Assembly: GCA_002502625.1 (NCBI GenBank)
Contig: DAPV01000066.1
Location: 1-14,856 of the forward strand
From: Euryarchaeota archaeon UBA125
Lineage (GTDB): Archaea > Thermoplasmatota > Poseidoniia > Poseidoniales > Thalassarchaeaceae
Direction of reading: 5' to 3'
Length of the DNA: 14,856 nucleotides
Positions 1 through 6,570 of the stretch are shown piece after piece (positions within the stretch are counted from its first letter, which is position 1; each line of letters begins with the position of its first letter). The notes below the pieces were generated by a model, which did no database searches, was not told the DNA's origin, and saw nothing but the letters and a program-made list of their open reading frames with translations. The position numbers were made by a program, and so were the translations under genes.

Positions 1-391
1 TTCGATCACGGAAAAATCGTCTACTACATTCAGCACAGGTTTTCTTGTATCTTGCTGAATTCTTTTCTATACGAACGTCATCACATTCTTCACATCTAAC
101 CAACTTAGGTAACGTAGAAACTTCATCTAAGTCTGAGACTTTCCACCTTCTCCAATCCCATCCACAATCAGTACACTCTAGGATTAAATGACGTTGAGAT
201 GTTGTTCCTAATTTTACACCTGCATTATTACATCGTTGCGCTGGTGCTGATTCATCATCCTCTTTTCGACGTAATAATTCCCAAACTGGACAATCGACAT
301 CTTCTAAAATTTGGGCAGAAACTTTAGCTGTATACCGTTCAGGGGTACATTCACGGCAGGAGCCGATTATATTTCCGTGTTCACAAAACAT
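1..391 (-). CDS. Cys-rich zinc-ribbon protein, N-terminal part (runs off left edge)
   Basis: An uninterrupted minus-strand reading frame starts at ATG 391-389 and stays open to base 1, giving 130 residues with no stop. Its C-terminus lies outside the window. Cysteines come in zinc-binding spacing: C3-x-H5 followed by C12-x2-C15 (SCREC), C73-x2-C76 (CTDC), C100-x2-C103 (CEEC) and C119-x2-C122 (CAEC). The last two pairs are 15 residues apart, as in a four-Cys zinc ribbon, and two lone Cys (C34, C54) lie between. A Trp-rich stretch (GWDWRRW, 77-83) follows the second pair. The repeated CxxC pairs, plausible codon use and an AT-rich TATA-like element just upstream argue that it is a real gene. 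It begins 27 bases after the stop of the aldehyde dehydrogenase and reads in the same direction. I do not recognise a family. Nucleic-acid binding or a transcription-related role is only a guess from the zinc ribbons. Confidence 0.7.
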   Translation of the reverse strand, partial: MFCEHGNIIGSCRECTPERYTAKVSAQILEDVDCPVWELLRRKEDDESAPAQRCNNAGVKLGTTSQRHLILECTDCGWDWRRWKVSDLDEVSTLPKLVRCEECDDVRIEKNSARYKKTCAECSRRFFRDR

Positions 392-406
392 AACATCAAC
401 CAATAC

Positions 407-418
407 AAATTTAAAAAT
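407..418 (-). promoter_or_regulatory. TATA-like element upstream of the zinc-ribbon gene
   Basis: On the minus strand this reads ATTTTTAAATTT, centred about 22 bases before the ATG at 391. It resembles an archaeal TATA box for a leaderless or nearly leaderless transcript, although the spacing is a few bases shorter than the usual 26-27. Its T-run directly follows the stop codon of the aldehyde dehydrogenase, so the same bases could also act as an oligo-T transcription end signal for that gene. Confidence 0.35.
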
Positions 419-1839
419 CATTCAATAGGACGTTGAATTGCTTTAATCTCTAGGAATTCTTCTAGTCCATCCATCCCTAATTCTCTACCATTGCCTGATT
501 GTTTGTAGCCTCCAAATGGCGCACTAATATTGAATGGTCCTCCATTGACACTAACTTGTCCAGTTCTCATCTTCTTAGCAAATTGCATGGCTCTTTCATC
601 CGTTCCCCAAACACCGCCTGAAAGTCCATATATCGAATCATTTGCTAATTCTAACGCTTCTTCTTCAGTTTCATAGGTTGCGATTACTAATACAGGGCCA
701 AAAATCTCTTCTTTCCAAATTTTCATATCTGGTGTTACGTTTGAGAAGGCAGTAGGGCGTACAAAGAATCCATTATCGCACCCTTCTGGCATTCCTTCTC
801 CTCCTGCGATTAATTGTGCACCTTCATCAATCCCTGATGTAATAAAAGAAAGAACACTTAGTTGTTGTTTTTTCGAAACCATTGGACCACAACGTGTATT
901 TTCATTTAATGGATCACCTGGAGTATATCCGTTTACTCGACTTGATACAATTTCAATAATCTCATCTTCGCAACTTTTTGGAATTATGAGTCTAGTTAGT
1001 GCAGAACATGTTTGTCCTGAATTTTGGTAGCATGCACCAATTGCTGATTTAGCTGCACGAATAACATTCGCATCATCTAGAATTACGTTTGCACTCTTTC
1101 CTCCAAGTTCTAATGTAACTCGTTTTACAGTTGCTGCTGCTGCTTGAGAAACTCTTACTCCAGCGGAGGTAGAACCAGTAAAAGACACCATGTCAATATC
1201 CGGGTGACTAGATAGAACTTCACCTACTTCACTTCCATGCCCACTAACTAAATTGAAAACACCGGGAGGTAGTCCTATGTCATGTAAAATATCAGCAAGT
1301 AAAAATGCATTAAGAGGGGCTTCTTTTGATGGTTTGAGTATCATTGTACAACCAGCAGCGATTGCGGGTGCTACTTTACCTATAATTTGGTGAAGAGGGA
1401 AATTCCATGGAGTAATGAATGCGCATACTCCAATCGGTTCCTTTACAATCAACGAATTTCTTATTTCATGTTCCCATTCAAATCCTTCTAACATTTTAGC
1501 ATACGATCTAGAAACAACTCTGGGAGTTCCAACCATAGCCATCCGACTGTATCCGATAGGAGTTCCAACCTCCGCTGTAATTGTTTGAGCCAGTTCCTCT
1601 GTTAGTTCTTTTAATGCAGTTGATAAATCATTGAGAATTTTTATTCTTTCTTCAATAGGACTAATTGACCAGGATTCAAAAGCGGATCTTGCTGCGGATA
1701 CTGCATGATTTATGTCATCAGTATTTCCTACAGGAACAGAACCAATTATGTCTTCAGTAGTTGGATTAATGACTTGAATTTCACCTTCTCCATGGGGTCG
1801 CACCCATTTGCCTCCAATGTAGAGTTCCTCGCGTCGCAT
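418..1839 (-). CDS. NAD(P)-dependent aldehyde dehydrogenase
   Basis: A full-length ALDH-superfamily enzyme of 473 residues that oxidises an aldehyde to a carboxylate using NAD(P)+ in the cytoplasm. Counted from the chosen ATG at 1839, the catalytic set is complete: Asn146 in PWNFP, Lys169 in ILKPS (cofactor binding), general base Glu244 in LELGGKS, nucleophile Cys278 in NSGQTCS, and Glu378 in EEIFGP. The start at 1839 gives the family's usual opening (MRREELYIGGKW). An ATG 36 bases upstream (1875) is in frame and would add 12 residues that look non-homologous. The gene is divergent from the PaaG-like gene, with about 63 bases between the starts. Next to a BoxB-type epoxidase operon it could fill the role of BoxD, which oxidises 3,4-dehydroadipyl-CoA semialdehyde, but it is shorter than BoxD and its sequence looks like a general ALDH. 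The substrate is unassigned. Confidence 0.93.
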   Translation of the reverse strand: MRREELYIGGKWVRPHGEGEIQVINPTTEDIIGSVPVGNTDDINHAVSAARSAFESWSISPIEERIKILNDLSTALKELTEELAQTITAEVGTPIGYSRMAMVGTPRVVSRSYAKMLEGFEWEHEIRNSLIVKEPIGVCAFITPWNFPLHQIIGKVAPAIAAGCTMILKPSKEAPLNAFLLADILHDIGLPPGVFNLVSGHGSEVGEVLSSHPDIDMVSFTGSTSAGVRVSQAAAATVKRVTLELGGKSANVILDDANVIRAAKSAIGACYQNSGQTCSALTRLIIPKSCEDEIIEIVSSRVNGYTPGDPLNENTRCGPMVSKKQQLSVLSFITSGIDEGAQLIAGGEGMPEGCDNGFFVRPTAFSNVTPDMKIWKEEIFGPVLVIATYETEEEALELANDSIYGLSGGVWGTDERAMQFAKKMRTGQVSVNGGPFNISAPFGGYKQSGNGRELGMDGLEEFLEIKAIQRPIE

Positions 1840-1902
1840 TGTACGGGGGAAGAATCCGTATCTTATGACTTTCATGCAATTGAAGTGTAAGTACCTCTAC
1901 GG

Positions 1903-2703
1903 GTGACTATGGTAGTGGATGTGGCGAAGGAAGGTTCTACCGCGATTGTTACACTTTCTGGAACAACCTCTAGGAATGCATTTGATTCGACTAGTATTGC
2001 TTTGATTTCTTCTACACTCAACGGATTGATGGATGACCCAGAGGTTAGATCAATAGTATTAACAGGAACAGGTCGCGTATTTTGCGCAGGTGCGAATATA
2101 GATTCGTTTCAAGAGGCAATTGAAGATGATTCGATTGGTAAATTGGTAATGGAATTAACTGGAATCCTCCATCCACTTTTGGTTAGAATGCGAGGTGATC
2201 CTACTATAATTATTGCAGCAGTTAATGGCGCTGCAGCAGGTGGCGGACTTGGCCTCGCATTGGCATGTGATGCTAGAATTGCATCAAACGAAGCATGTTT
2301 AGTTTCGGCATTTTTCCGCCTAGGTCTTTCTCCTGACGGAGGTTCTACTTGGCTACTTCCTAGACTCGTTGGCGTCCAGCGTGCTAGAACCTTTCTTTTC
2401 AATGATGAAACGTGGGATGCAACAACTGCGTTCGAAGCAGGAGCCCTAGATGAAGTAGTAGATTCCGAAGAATTACTTCCTCGTGCAAAACAGCTTGCAA
2501 TGGAATGGGGTAAATGGGCTCATCATTCAAAAAAATCAACTAAACAACTACTTGATTCTCAATCTTCTACATTTTTTGAGACACAATTAGAGTTTGAACG
2601 AATGCTAATTACTCAATCTAGTATCGCTCCTGAATTCATGGAAGGAGTGAAAGCCTTCCAAGAAAAGAGATCTCCCGATTTTTCAAATTATTCAGAAGAA
2701 TAG
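1903..2703 (+). CDS. PaaG-like enoyl-CoA isomerase (crotonase superfamily)
   Basis: A 266-residue crotonase-fold protein. The CoA and oxyanion-hole elements are visible: CAGANID (61-67) and AAGGGLG (111-117). The hydratase Glu that follows GGG in enoyl-CoA hydratases is Gly117 here. The second hydratase Glu is also not visible. Instead there is FRLGLSPDGGSTW (138-150) with Asp145, matching the LGLxPDxGGTW signature of PaaG. In PaaG this Asp catalyses isomerisation of ring-1,2-epoxyphenylacetyl-CoA to oxepin-CoA and of 3,4- to 2,3-dehydroadipyl-CoA. An isomerase role is therefore more likely than hydration. Translation may start at GTG 1903 or ATG 1909; no spaced SD decides between them. The gene is convergent with the BoxB operon, its stop lying two bases from the end of the SemiSWEET gene, and divergent from the aldehyde dehydrogenase. 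The family is firm; the exact substrate is inferred. Confidence 0.88.
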   Translation: MTMVVDVAKEGSTAIVTLSGTTSRNAFDSTSIALISSTLNGLMDDPEVRSIVLTGTGRVFCAGANIDSFQEAIEDDSIGKLVMELTGILHPLLVRMRGDPTIIIAAVNGAAAGGGLGLALACDARIASNEACLVSAFFRLGLSPDGGSTWLLPRLVGVQRARTFLFNDETWDATTAFEAGALDEVVDSEELLPRAKQLAMEWGKWAHHSKKSTKQLLDSQSSTFFETQLEFERMLITQSSIAPEFMEGVKAFQEKRSPDFSNYSEE

Positions 2704-2705
2704 TT

Positions 2706-2990
2706 CTATTCTGATAACTTTTCATTTTTTCTCAATTGAACTACTCTTAATGCAACTGATAGAACACATCCACCAGCGGTAATATTAGCAAAAATAATTG
2801 CAAATGAATCAACTAAAATTCCATATATAGTCCAAAGAACTAGGGCAACACAAATTATTAGAATTGTAGGAATCGAAATCCCCTCATGCAGTTTTTGGAT
2901 CCATACTTTCTGAAGTTGAGGTAACCATGCAATTATCCCTAGAAGACCAGCAATTAGTCCAATTCCTTCAATAAAATCTGATGAAACCAT
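2706..2990 (-). CDS. SemiSWEET / PQ-loop (MtN3-type) small transporter
   Basis: A 94-residue integral membrane protein with three hydrophobic helices (about 6-26, 39-61 and 62-84). The first ends in the PQ-loop motif (WLPQLQKVW, with Pro24-Gln25). This length and topology fit SemiSWEETs, which dimerise and let small solutes, typically mono- or disaccharides, cross the membrane down their gradient. I chose ATG 2990 because GAGG lies six bases upstream. An ATG at 3002 that overlaps the preceding stop (ATGA) is also in frame but has no SD. It is the last gene of the minus-strand catabolic operon, and its SD lies at the very end of the 3-hydroxyacyl-CoA dehydrogenase gene. The operon position raises the possibility of a substrate related to that pathway, but sugar transport is the only known role of the family. 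Confidence 0.85.
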   Translation of the reverse strand: MVSSDFIEGIGLIAGLLGIIAWLPQLQKVWIQKLHEGISIPTILIICVALVLWTIYGILVDSFAIIFANITAGGCVLSVALRVVQLRKNEKLSE

Positions 2991-2998
2991 ATGATACC

Positions 2999-3886
2999 TC
3001 ATAGTTTGAGATCTCTTTCTTCCTTTTCACCTGAACTCCAATCATAGATTCCAGTCCCGGATTTTTTGCCCAATGAACCTTCATTCACTAGACGAACCAA
3101 TAAAGGATGAGGTCTGTATTTTTCATCATTAAATGAATCAGCTAAATTGTTTAGTATATCTCTTCGAATATCCAGTCCAACAAGGTCAGTAAGTTCCAGT
3201 GGACCCATTGGATGTCTGTAACCTAATCTCATTGCAGTGTCAATATCACTCGCTGATGCAACACCATCAGCAAGCATTCTAATCGCTTCGTTACCTAATA
3301 CTACTCCTAATCTACTAGTAGCGAATCCAGGAATATCATTGACTAGAATAGATTCCTTACCCATAGATTCAGCTATAGATTGAGCAGCTTCAATTGTATT
3401 ATTTGAACAAGAATCATGTTTAACAATTTCAAGTAATTTCATTATCGGAACAGGATTAAAAAAATGCATTCCTATTACTCTATCAGGACATTCAGTTGAA
3501 TCAGCAATTTCTCCAATTGGTAGTCCAGAAGTATTAGTTGCTAAAATGGAATGTGAGGGTGTGTTTTTCTCAATTTCTCGAAACACATCTTGTTTTAGTT
3601 TCATAATTTCAGGCACTGCCTCGATTACTAAGTCTGCGTTAGTTACTGCTTCTGCAATATCTTCGTGGTAACTAAGATTATCAGACCATTCTAACTTTTG
3701 TTTTTCAGTTGTTTTTCCTCTTGCTATTCCTTTATCCCAAAATGAATGAATAGAATTGATACCTCTCTCAAGTCCTTCAGGAAATGCATCATAAAGTCGA
3801 GTTTCCCATCCAGTTTGAGCACAAACCTGTGCAATACCTGCACCCATCGTTCCGGCTCCAATAACCGCAACGACTTTGATTTTCAT
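2999..3886 (-). CDS. 3-hydroxyacyl-CoA dehydrogenase (3-hydroxybutyryl-CoA dehydrogenase family)
   Basis: A 295-residue enzyme of the usual length for the single-function bacterial/archaeal 3-hydroxyacyl-CoA dehydrogenases, which oxidise L-3-hydroxyacyl-CoA to 3-oxoacyl-CoA with NAD+. The N-terminal Rossmann motif is GAGTMG (10-15). The catalytic region contains Ser120 (NTSG), His141 and Glu153 in HFFNPVPIMKLLEI, and the C-terminal helical domain carries GYRHPMGPLELTDLVGLD. The position usually held by Asn (PGFxxNR) is Ser191 (PGFATSR), a variant I believe exists in other members of the family. The start at ATG 3886 has GGAAGGG six bases upstream, inside the end of the preceding unknown gene, whose stop is one base away. 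In context it could oxidise 3-hydroxyadipyl-CoA like PaaH. Ordinary fatty-acid or butyrate metabolism is the alternative. Confidence 0.92.
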   Translation of the reverse strand: MKIKVVAVIGAGTMGAGIAQVCAQTGWETRLYDAFPEGLERGINSIHSFWDKGIARGKTTEKQKLEWSDNLSYHEDIAEAVTNADLVIEAVPEIMKLKQDVFREIEKNTPSHSILATNTSGLPIGEIADSTECPDRVIGMHFFNPVPIMKLLEIVKHDSCSNNTIEAAQSIAESMGKESILVNDIPGFATSRLGVVLGNEAIRMLADGVASASDIDTAMRLGYRHPMGPLELTDLVGLDIRRDILNNLADSFNDEKYRPHPLLVRLVNEGSLGKKSGTGIYDWSSGEKEERDLKL

Positions 3887-3887
3887 T

Positions 3888-4448
3888 TCATTCCCTTCCG
3901 TAGGCTGCTAATGCCGCTTGGAAGAGTCTTTGTCTAGGGACATCGTGTTCTAAGAAACAAGTGAATGGTGCTAAATCTTTGATTAGTTCAATGGTTCCAA
4001 CATATGCCCCATAAATGAATGGATCCGCATTTTTAGTATCTGGTATTTCGAATCCTAGTTTTGCTAATCCCTTACGAGTATCATCATCCCATATTGTATA
4101 TGTGTGGCTACTAAAATGAAGATATCCAGAAAGTCTACGTATATCATTTACTAATACATCATCCAAACTGTCAAAAAGAAGAGTGTCAGGATAACGAATT
4201 GCGAGAAGAAATAGTCTAAGCATGATTTCTTGTTCACCAGAAATTTTTATTCTTTCATTCCCCATCCAATCATCTATGAGATTGAGCATTTCCTTTGTGT
4301 AAGGACGATGGACTTTGTACAATAATTCTTCATATTGCTCGGGATTTTGACTAGAATCATGATGATGTTTTTCAAATAATTCTGGAACCCTTGAGAAAAA
4401 AGGAGCAAGCTTTTTTTTGTCTACGGCTAGTAAGGCAAGAGTTTGCAT
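3888..4448 (-). CDS. Unknown helical protein in the BoxB-like operon
   Basis: I do not recognise this 186-residue soluble protein. It has no signal peptide, no membrane segment and only one Cys, so it cannot be an iron-sulphur reductase such as BoxA. It looks alpha-helical and acidic, with a His cluster (EKHHHDSS) near residue 30, a Leu-rich segment (MLRLFLLAIRYPDTLLF) in the middle and a C-terminal LFQAALAAYGRE. I chose ATG 4448 because GGGGT lies seven bases upstream and the start clears the BoxB stop. ATG 4475 is in frame, would add nine residues and overlap the BoxB gene by 13 bases. The gene sits immediately between the BoxB-family epoxidase and the 3-hydroxyacyl-CoA dehydrogenase in a tightly packed operon. 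That suggests a role tied to the epoxidase or the following steps, perhaps as a subunit or assembly factor. This is inference from position only. Confidence 0.8.
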   Translation of the reverse strand: MQTLALLAVDKKKLAPFFSRVPELFEKHHHDSSQNPEQYEELLYKVHRPYTKEMLNLIDDWMGNERIKISGEQEIMLRLFLLAIRYPDTLLFDSLDDVLVNDIRRLSGYLHFSSHTYTIWDDDTRKGLAKLGFEIPDTKNADPFIYGAYVGTIELIKDLAPFTCFLEHDVPRQRLFQAALAAYGRE

Positions 4449-4462
4449 TTTTGCTACCCCAG

Positions 4463-5653
4463 TTATTCTTTCCATTCACGATATTGAATCCATTCAACAC
4501 CGGGAGCCATGTATTCTTCCATCAATAATTTTTCATCCGCATCTGTTGGGAGGATTTCAATGAGGTAATTTTCCCAATCTTCCTCAGTTCCTTGGAATGG
4601 ATCTCCTGTAACTGTAAAACGTTGACCAGCATACATTCCAATTCCGCGATTGAATTTATCAGATGGAATAAATAGTTCTGGTTCTCCTTCTTTACGCCCT
4701 TTACTGATACGGACCATCTCAGCCTTTAGTTCATCAAAATATAGTCCTCGACTGGCTTCATTGAGATGTTCTCTATCCGCGTCAATTCCAGATTCACGCT
4801 CATCATATCGTCCCTTAACTCCGTATACATATGCCCATTCTGCTGAAGTTGATTCATCTGTTCCAAACAGATCTAATCCTGTACTAACCCATTTATTGAT
4901 ATATTTTTGAAGGAATTCTAGAGGGATGACGCCTGCTTTGACAATACGTCTTAATCCATTTGCCCCGGTTCCTAGGTGAAATGACTCTTCTTTCAACATG
5001 GGTCCCATTGAAGCTGCCAGCGGCTGGAAGGAACTAGTTGATAGCATTTTTAATTGGAATTTTCCATCTCTATCGATGAAATGAGTAAAACAGAAGAAAT
5101 CTAGCCAATGATCTATTGGAGCATTGAAAGAACCAAGAAGTCTGGTACCATCTTGAGCATTTCTTTCTAATAATTTAGCTGCTTCTCTCATTCCCTGTTC
5201 TCCAAAATAGGTACACAGTAAGTAAGCCATCTGCCATCCATGTCTTTGCTCTTCACACATAATTCTGAGTGCAGATTTTTTATCGTACTCTGTTGGAGCT
5301 GTTGCCAGGAGATGATTTTGTTGTTCTACAGATGCGAATTCTGTATCTCCTTGAACGCTAACCATTGTCAGAATAGCATCGATAATATTCTGTTGAGGGA
5401 TTTGCATTCTTCTTTTCCATTTTGGCATTCCACTAAAATCACCAAATTCGATTTCATTTCCAGCTGAATCCCAATCAAAACGGATTTCAAACCTATAGTC
5501 GCCAAGCCATGCAGGGTCGAAACCGATTCGTGTTTGCCATTCTTGGAACTCTTGAATCCATCCTTCGAAATTTGGATGGTACTTCTCAACAATCTCAGTG
5601 GTGCTCATGTCCATCCGAATGAACGGTGGTATATCAACATCAGTTAAAGTCAA
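4463..5653 (-). CDS. boxB: BoxB-family di-iron epoxidase (benzoyl-CoA 2,3-epoxidase-like)
   Basis: A 396-residue homologue of BoxB, the oxygenase that epoxidises the ring of benzoyl-CoA using O2 and electrons from BoxA. The ferritin-like di-iron ligand set is complete and correctly spaced: Glu105 (QGDTE), Glu135 and His138 (EEQRH), Asp194 (FIDRDGKFQL), Glu223 and His226 (EESFH). BoxB-specific stretches are also present: TEFASVEQQNHL (104-115), GLDLFGTDEST (259-269) followed by GVKGRYDE (278-285), and FNRGIGMYAG (334-343). It is shorter than bacterial BoxB (about 470 residues), mostly in the C-terminal third. The start is taken as TTG 5653 because N-terminal similarity to BoxB appears to begin at residue 8; ATG 5614 is the alternative. 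TATAAT lies about 22 bases upstream on this strand, perhaps an internal promoter. The gene follows an enoyl-CoA hydratase by 26 bases. The family call is strong; benzoyl-CoA as substrate is inferred. Confidence 0.88.
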   Translation of the reverse strand: MTLTDVDIPPFIRMDMSTTEIVEKYHPNFEGWIQEFQEWQTRIGFDPAWLGDYRFEIRFDWDSAGNEIEFGDFSGMPKWKRRMQIPQQNIIDAILTMVSVQGDTEFASVEQQNHLLATAPTEYDKKSALRIMCEEQRHGWQMAYLLCTYFGEQGMREAAKLLERNAQDGTRLLGSFNAPIDHWLDFFCFTHFIDRDGKFQLKMLSTSSFQPLAASMGPMLKEESFHLGTGANGLRRIVKAGVIPLEFLQKYINKWVSTGLDLFGTDESTSAEWAYVYGVKGRYDERESGIDADREHLNEASRGLYFDELKAEMVRISKGRKEGEPELFIPSDKFNRGIGMYAGQRFTVTGDPFQGTEEDWENYLIEILPTDADEKLLMEEYMAPGVEWIQYREWKE

Positions 5654-5679
5654 TAATGACGTGCTGAATGTGATTATAT

Positions 5680-6564
5680 CTAATTGCCTTCAAATCTAGG
5701 TGTCTTTTTATCGACATATGCTGCTATTCCAGTTTTTGCATCATTAGATTGGAAAAGATCTGATTGTAATTCACGCTCCAATGCCAAGTGATATTCTAGC
5801 GGTATTTCGAGTCCACTTTGAACACTTCTCTTGATATTTCCAATTGCTTTTGCTGCTGCGAAAGGCAAGGTAAATCGACCAGAATAATCCAATACATCTT
5901 GACGGAAGTCTTCTAGACTCATTGAGTCATATACATCATGAACAAGATCCATTTCTTTGGATTCTTCAAAAGAGAATTTTCTTCCAGTAACCATAATTTC
6001 CATTGCCTTTGCTTTCCCTACAAGACGCGATAATCGAGCAGTACCTCCAGTACCAGCCAGAACTCCGAGAGAGACTTCAGGTAGACCAACTTGAAAATTA
6101 CCTTTTCGTCCGATACGGATGTCAGCAGCCATAGCTATTTCCAAACCTCCACCGACAGTATGTCCGTTTAATGCTGCAATGACCAACTTAGGAGTTTGTT
6201 CTAGACGGGAAAGAGTCTCATTAGCGTGAAGACAGAAGAAGTACTTGTATCCAGGTGTTAACTTATTTAGATATTTGATACTGGCACCAGCGGAGAAGAA
6301 TTTATCTCCGTGTCCGGTCAGTAGAATCACAGAAACATTATCATCAAATCTAGCGCTTAGAATAGCATCATCAATATCATGCCACATTTCACGAGTGTAG
6401 GTATTAACAGAAGTTTTGTCACCTTCCAATGGTTCTCCATCAGAGTCAGATATGAGTTCAATTATTGCAACACCGTTATCGGAAACACCATAATTCACTA
6501 GTCGATTTTTCATTGGTTTAAGTTCAGGCCAGTCAGACATGAACCACGCATAGGAACATGGCAT
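5680..6564 (-). CDS. Enoyl-CoA hydratase/isomerase (crotonase superfamily)
   Basis: A 294-residue crotonase-fold enzyme. Both hydratase glutamates are present: Glu142 in GGGLEIAMAADIR and Glu163 in GLPEVSLG, followed by GTGGTARLSRLVG (171-183). The oxyanion segment is FFSAGASIKYL (89-99), with Ser in place of the common Asp. These features favour hydration of a 2-enoyl-CoA to a 3-hydroxyacyl-CoA, the step just before the 3-hydroxyacyl-CoA dehydrogenase in the same operon. It is about half the length of BoxC, the ring-cleaving lyase that normally follows BoxB, so it should not be called BoxC, although a replacement role cannot be excluded. The chosen ATG 6564 begins six bases after the flavoprotein stop. 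ATG 6540 would drop eight residues, and neither has a convincing SD. The N-terminus is about 20-30 residues longer than typical hydratases. Confidence 0.9.
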   Translation of the reverse strand: MPCSYAWFMSDWPELKPMKNRLVNYGVSDNGVAIIELISDSDGEPLEGDKTSVNTYTREMWHDIDDAILSARFDDNVSVILLTGHGDKFFSAGASIKYLNKLTPGYKYFFCLHANETLSRLEQTPKLVIAALNGHTVGGGLEIAMAADIRIGRKGNFQVGLPEVSLGVLAGTGGTARLSRLVGKAKAMEIMVTGRKFSFEESKEMDLVHDVYDSMSLEDFRQDVLDYSGRFTLPFAAAKAIGNIKRSVQSGLEIPLEYHLALERELQSDLFQSNDAKTGIAAYVDKKTPRFEGN

Positions 6565-6570
6565 AAGAAC

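Noticed and set aside
3888..4448. Reading the unknown operon protein as the missing BoxA reductase
   Set aside because: It has a single Cys, no Fe-S cluster motif and no FAD or NADPH-binding motif, and it is less than half the length of BoxA.
5680..6564. Calling the hydratase next to the epoxidase BoxC
   Set aside because: BoxC is about 550 residues with a distinctive two-part crotonase layout. This protein is 294 residues and has the standard hydratase Glu pair.
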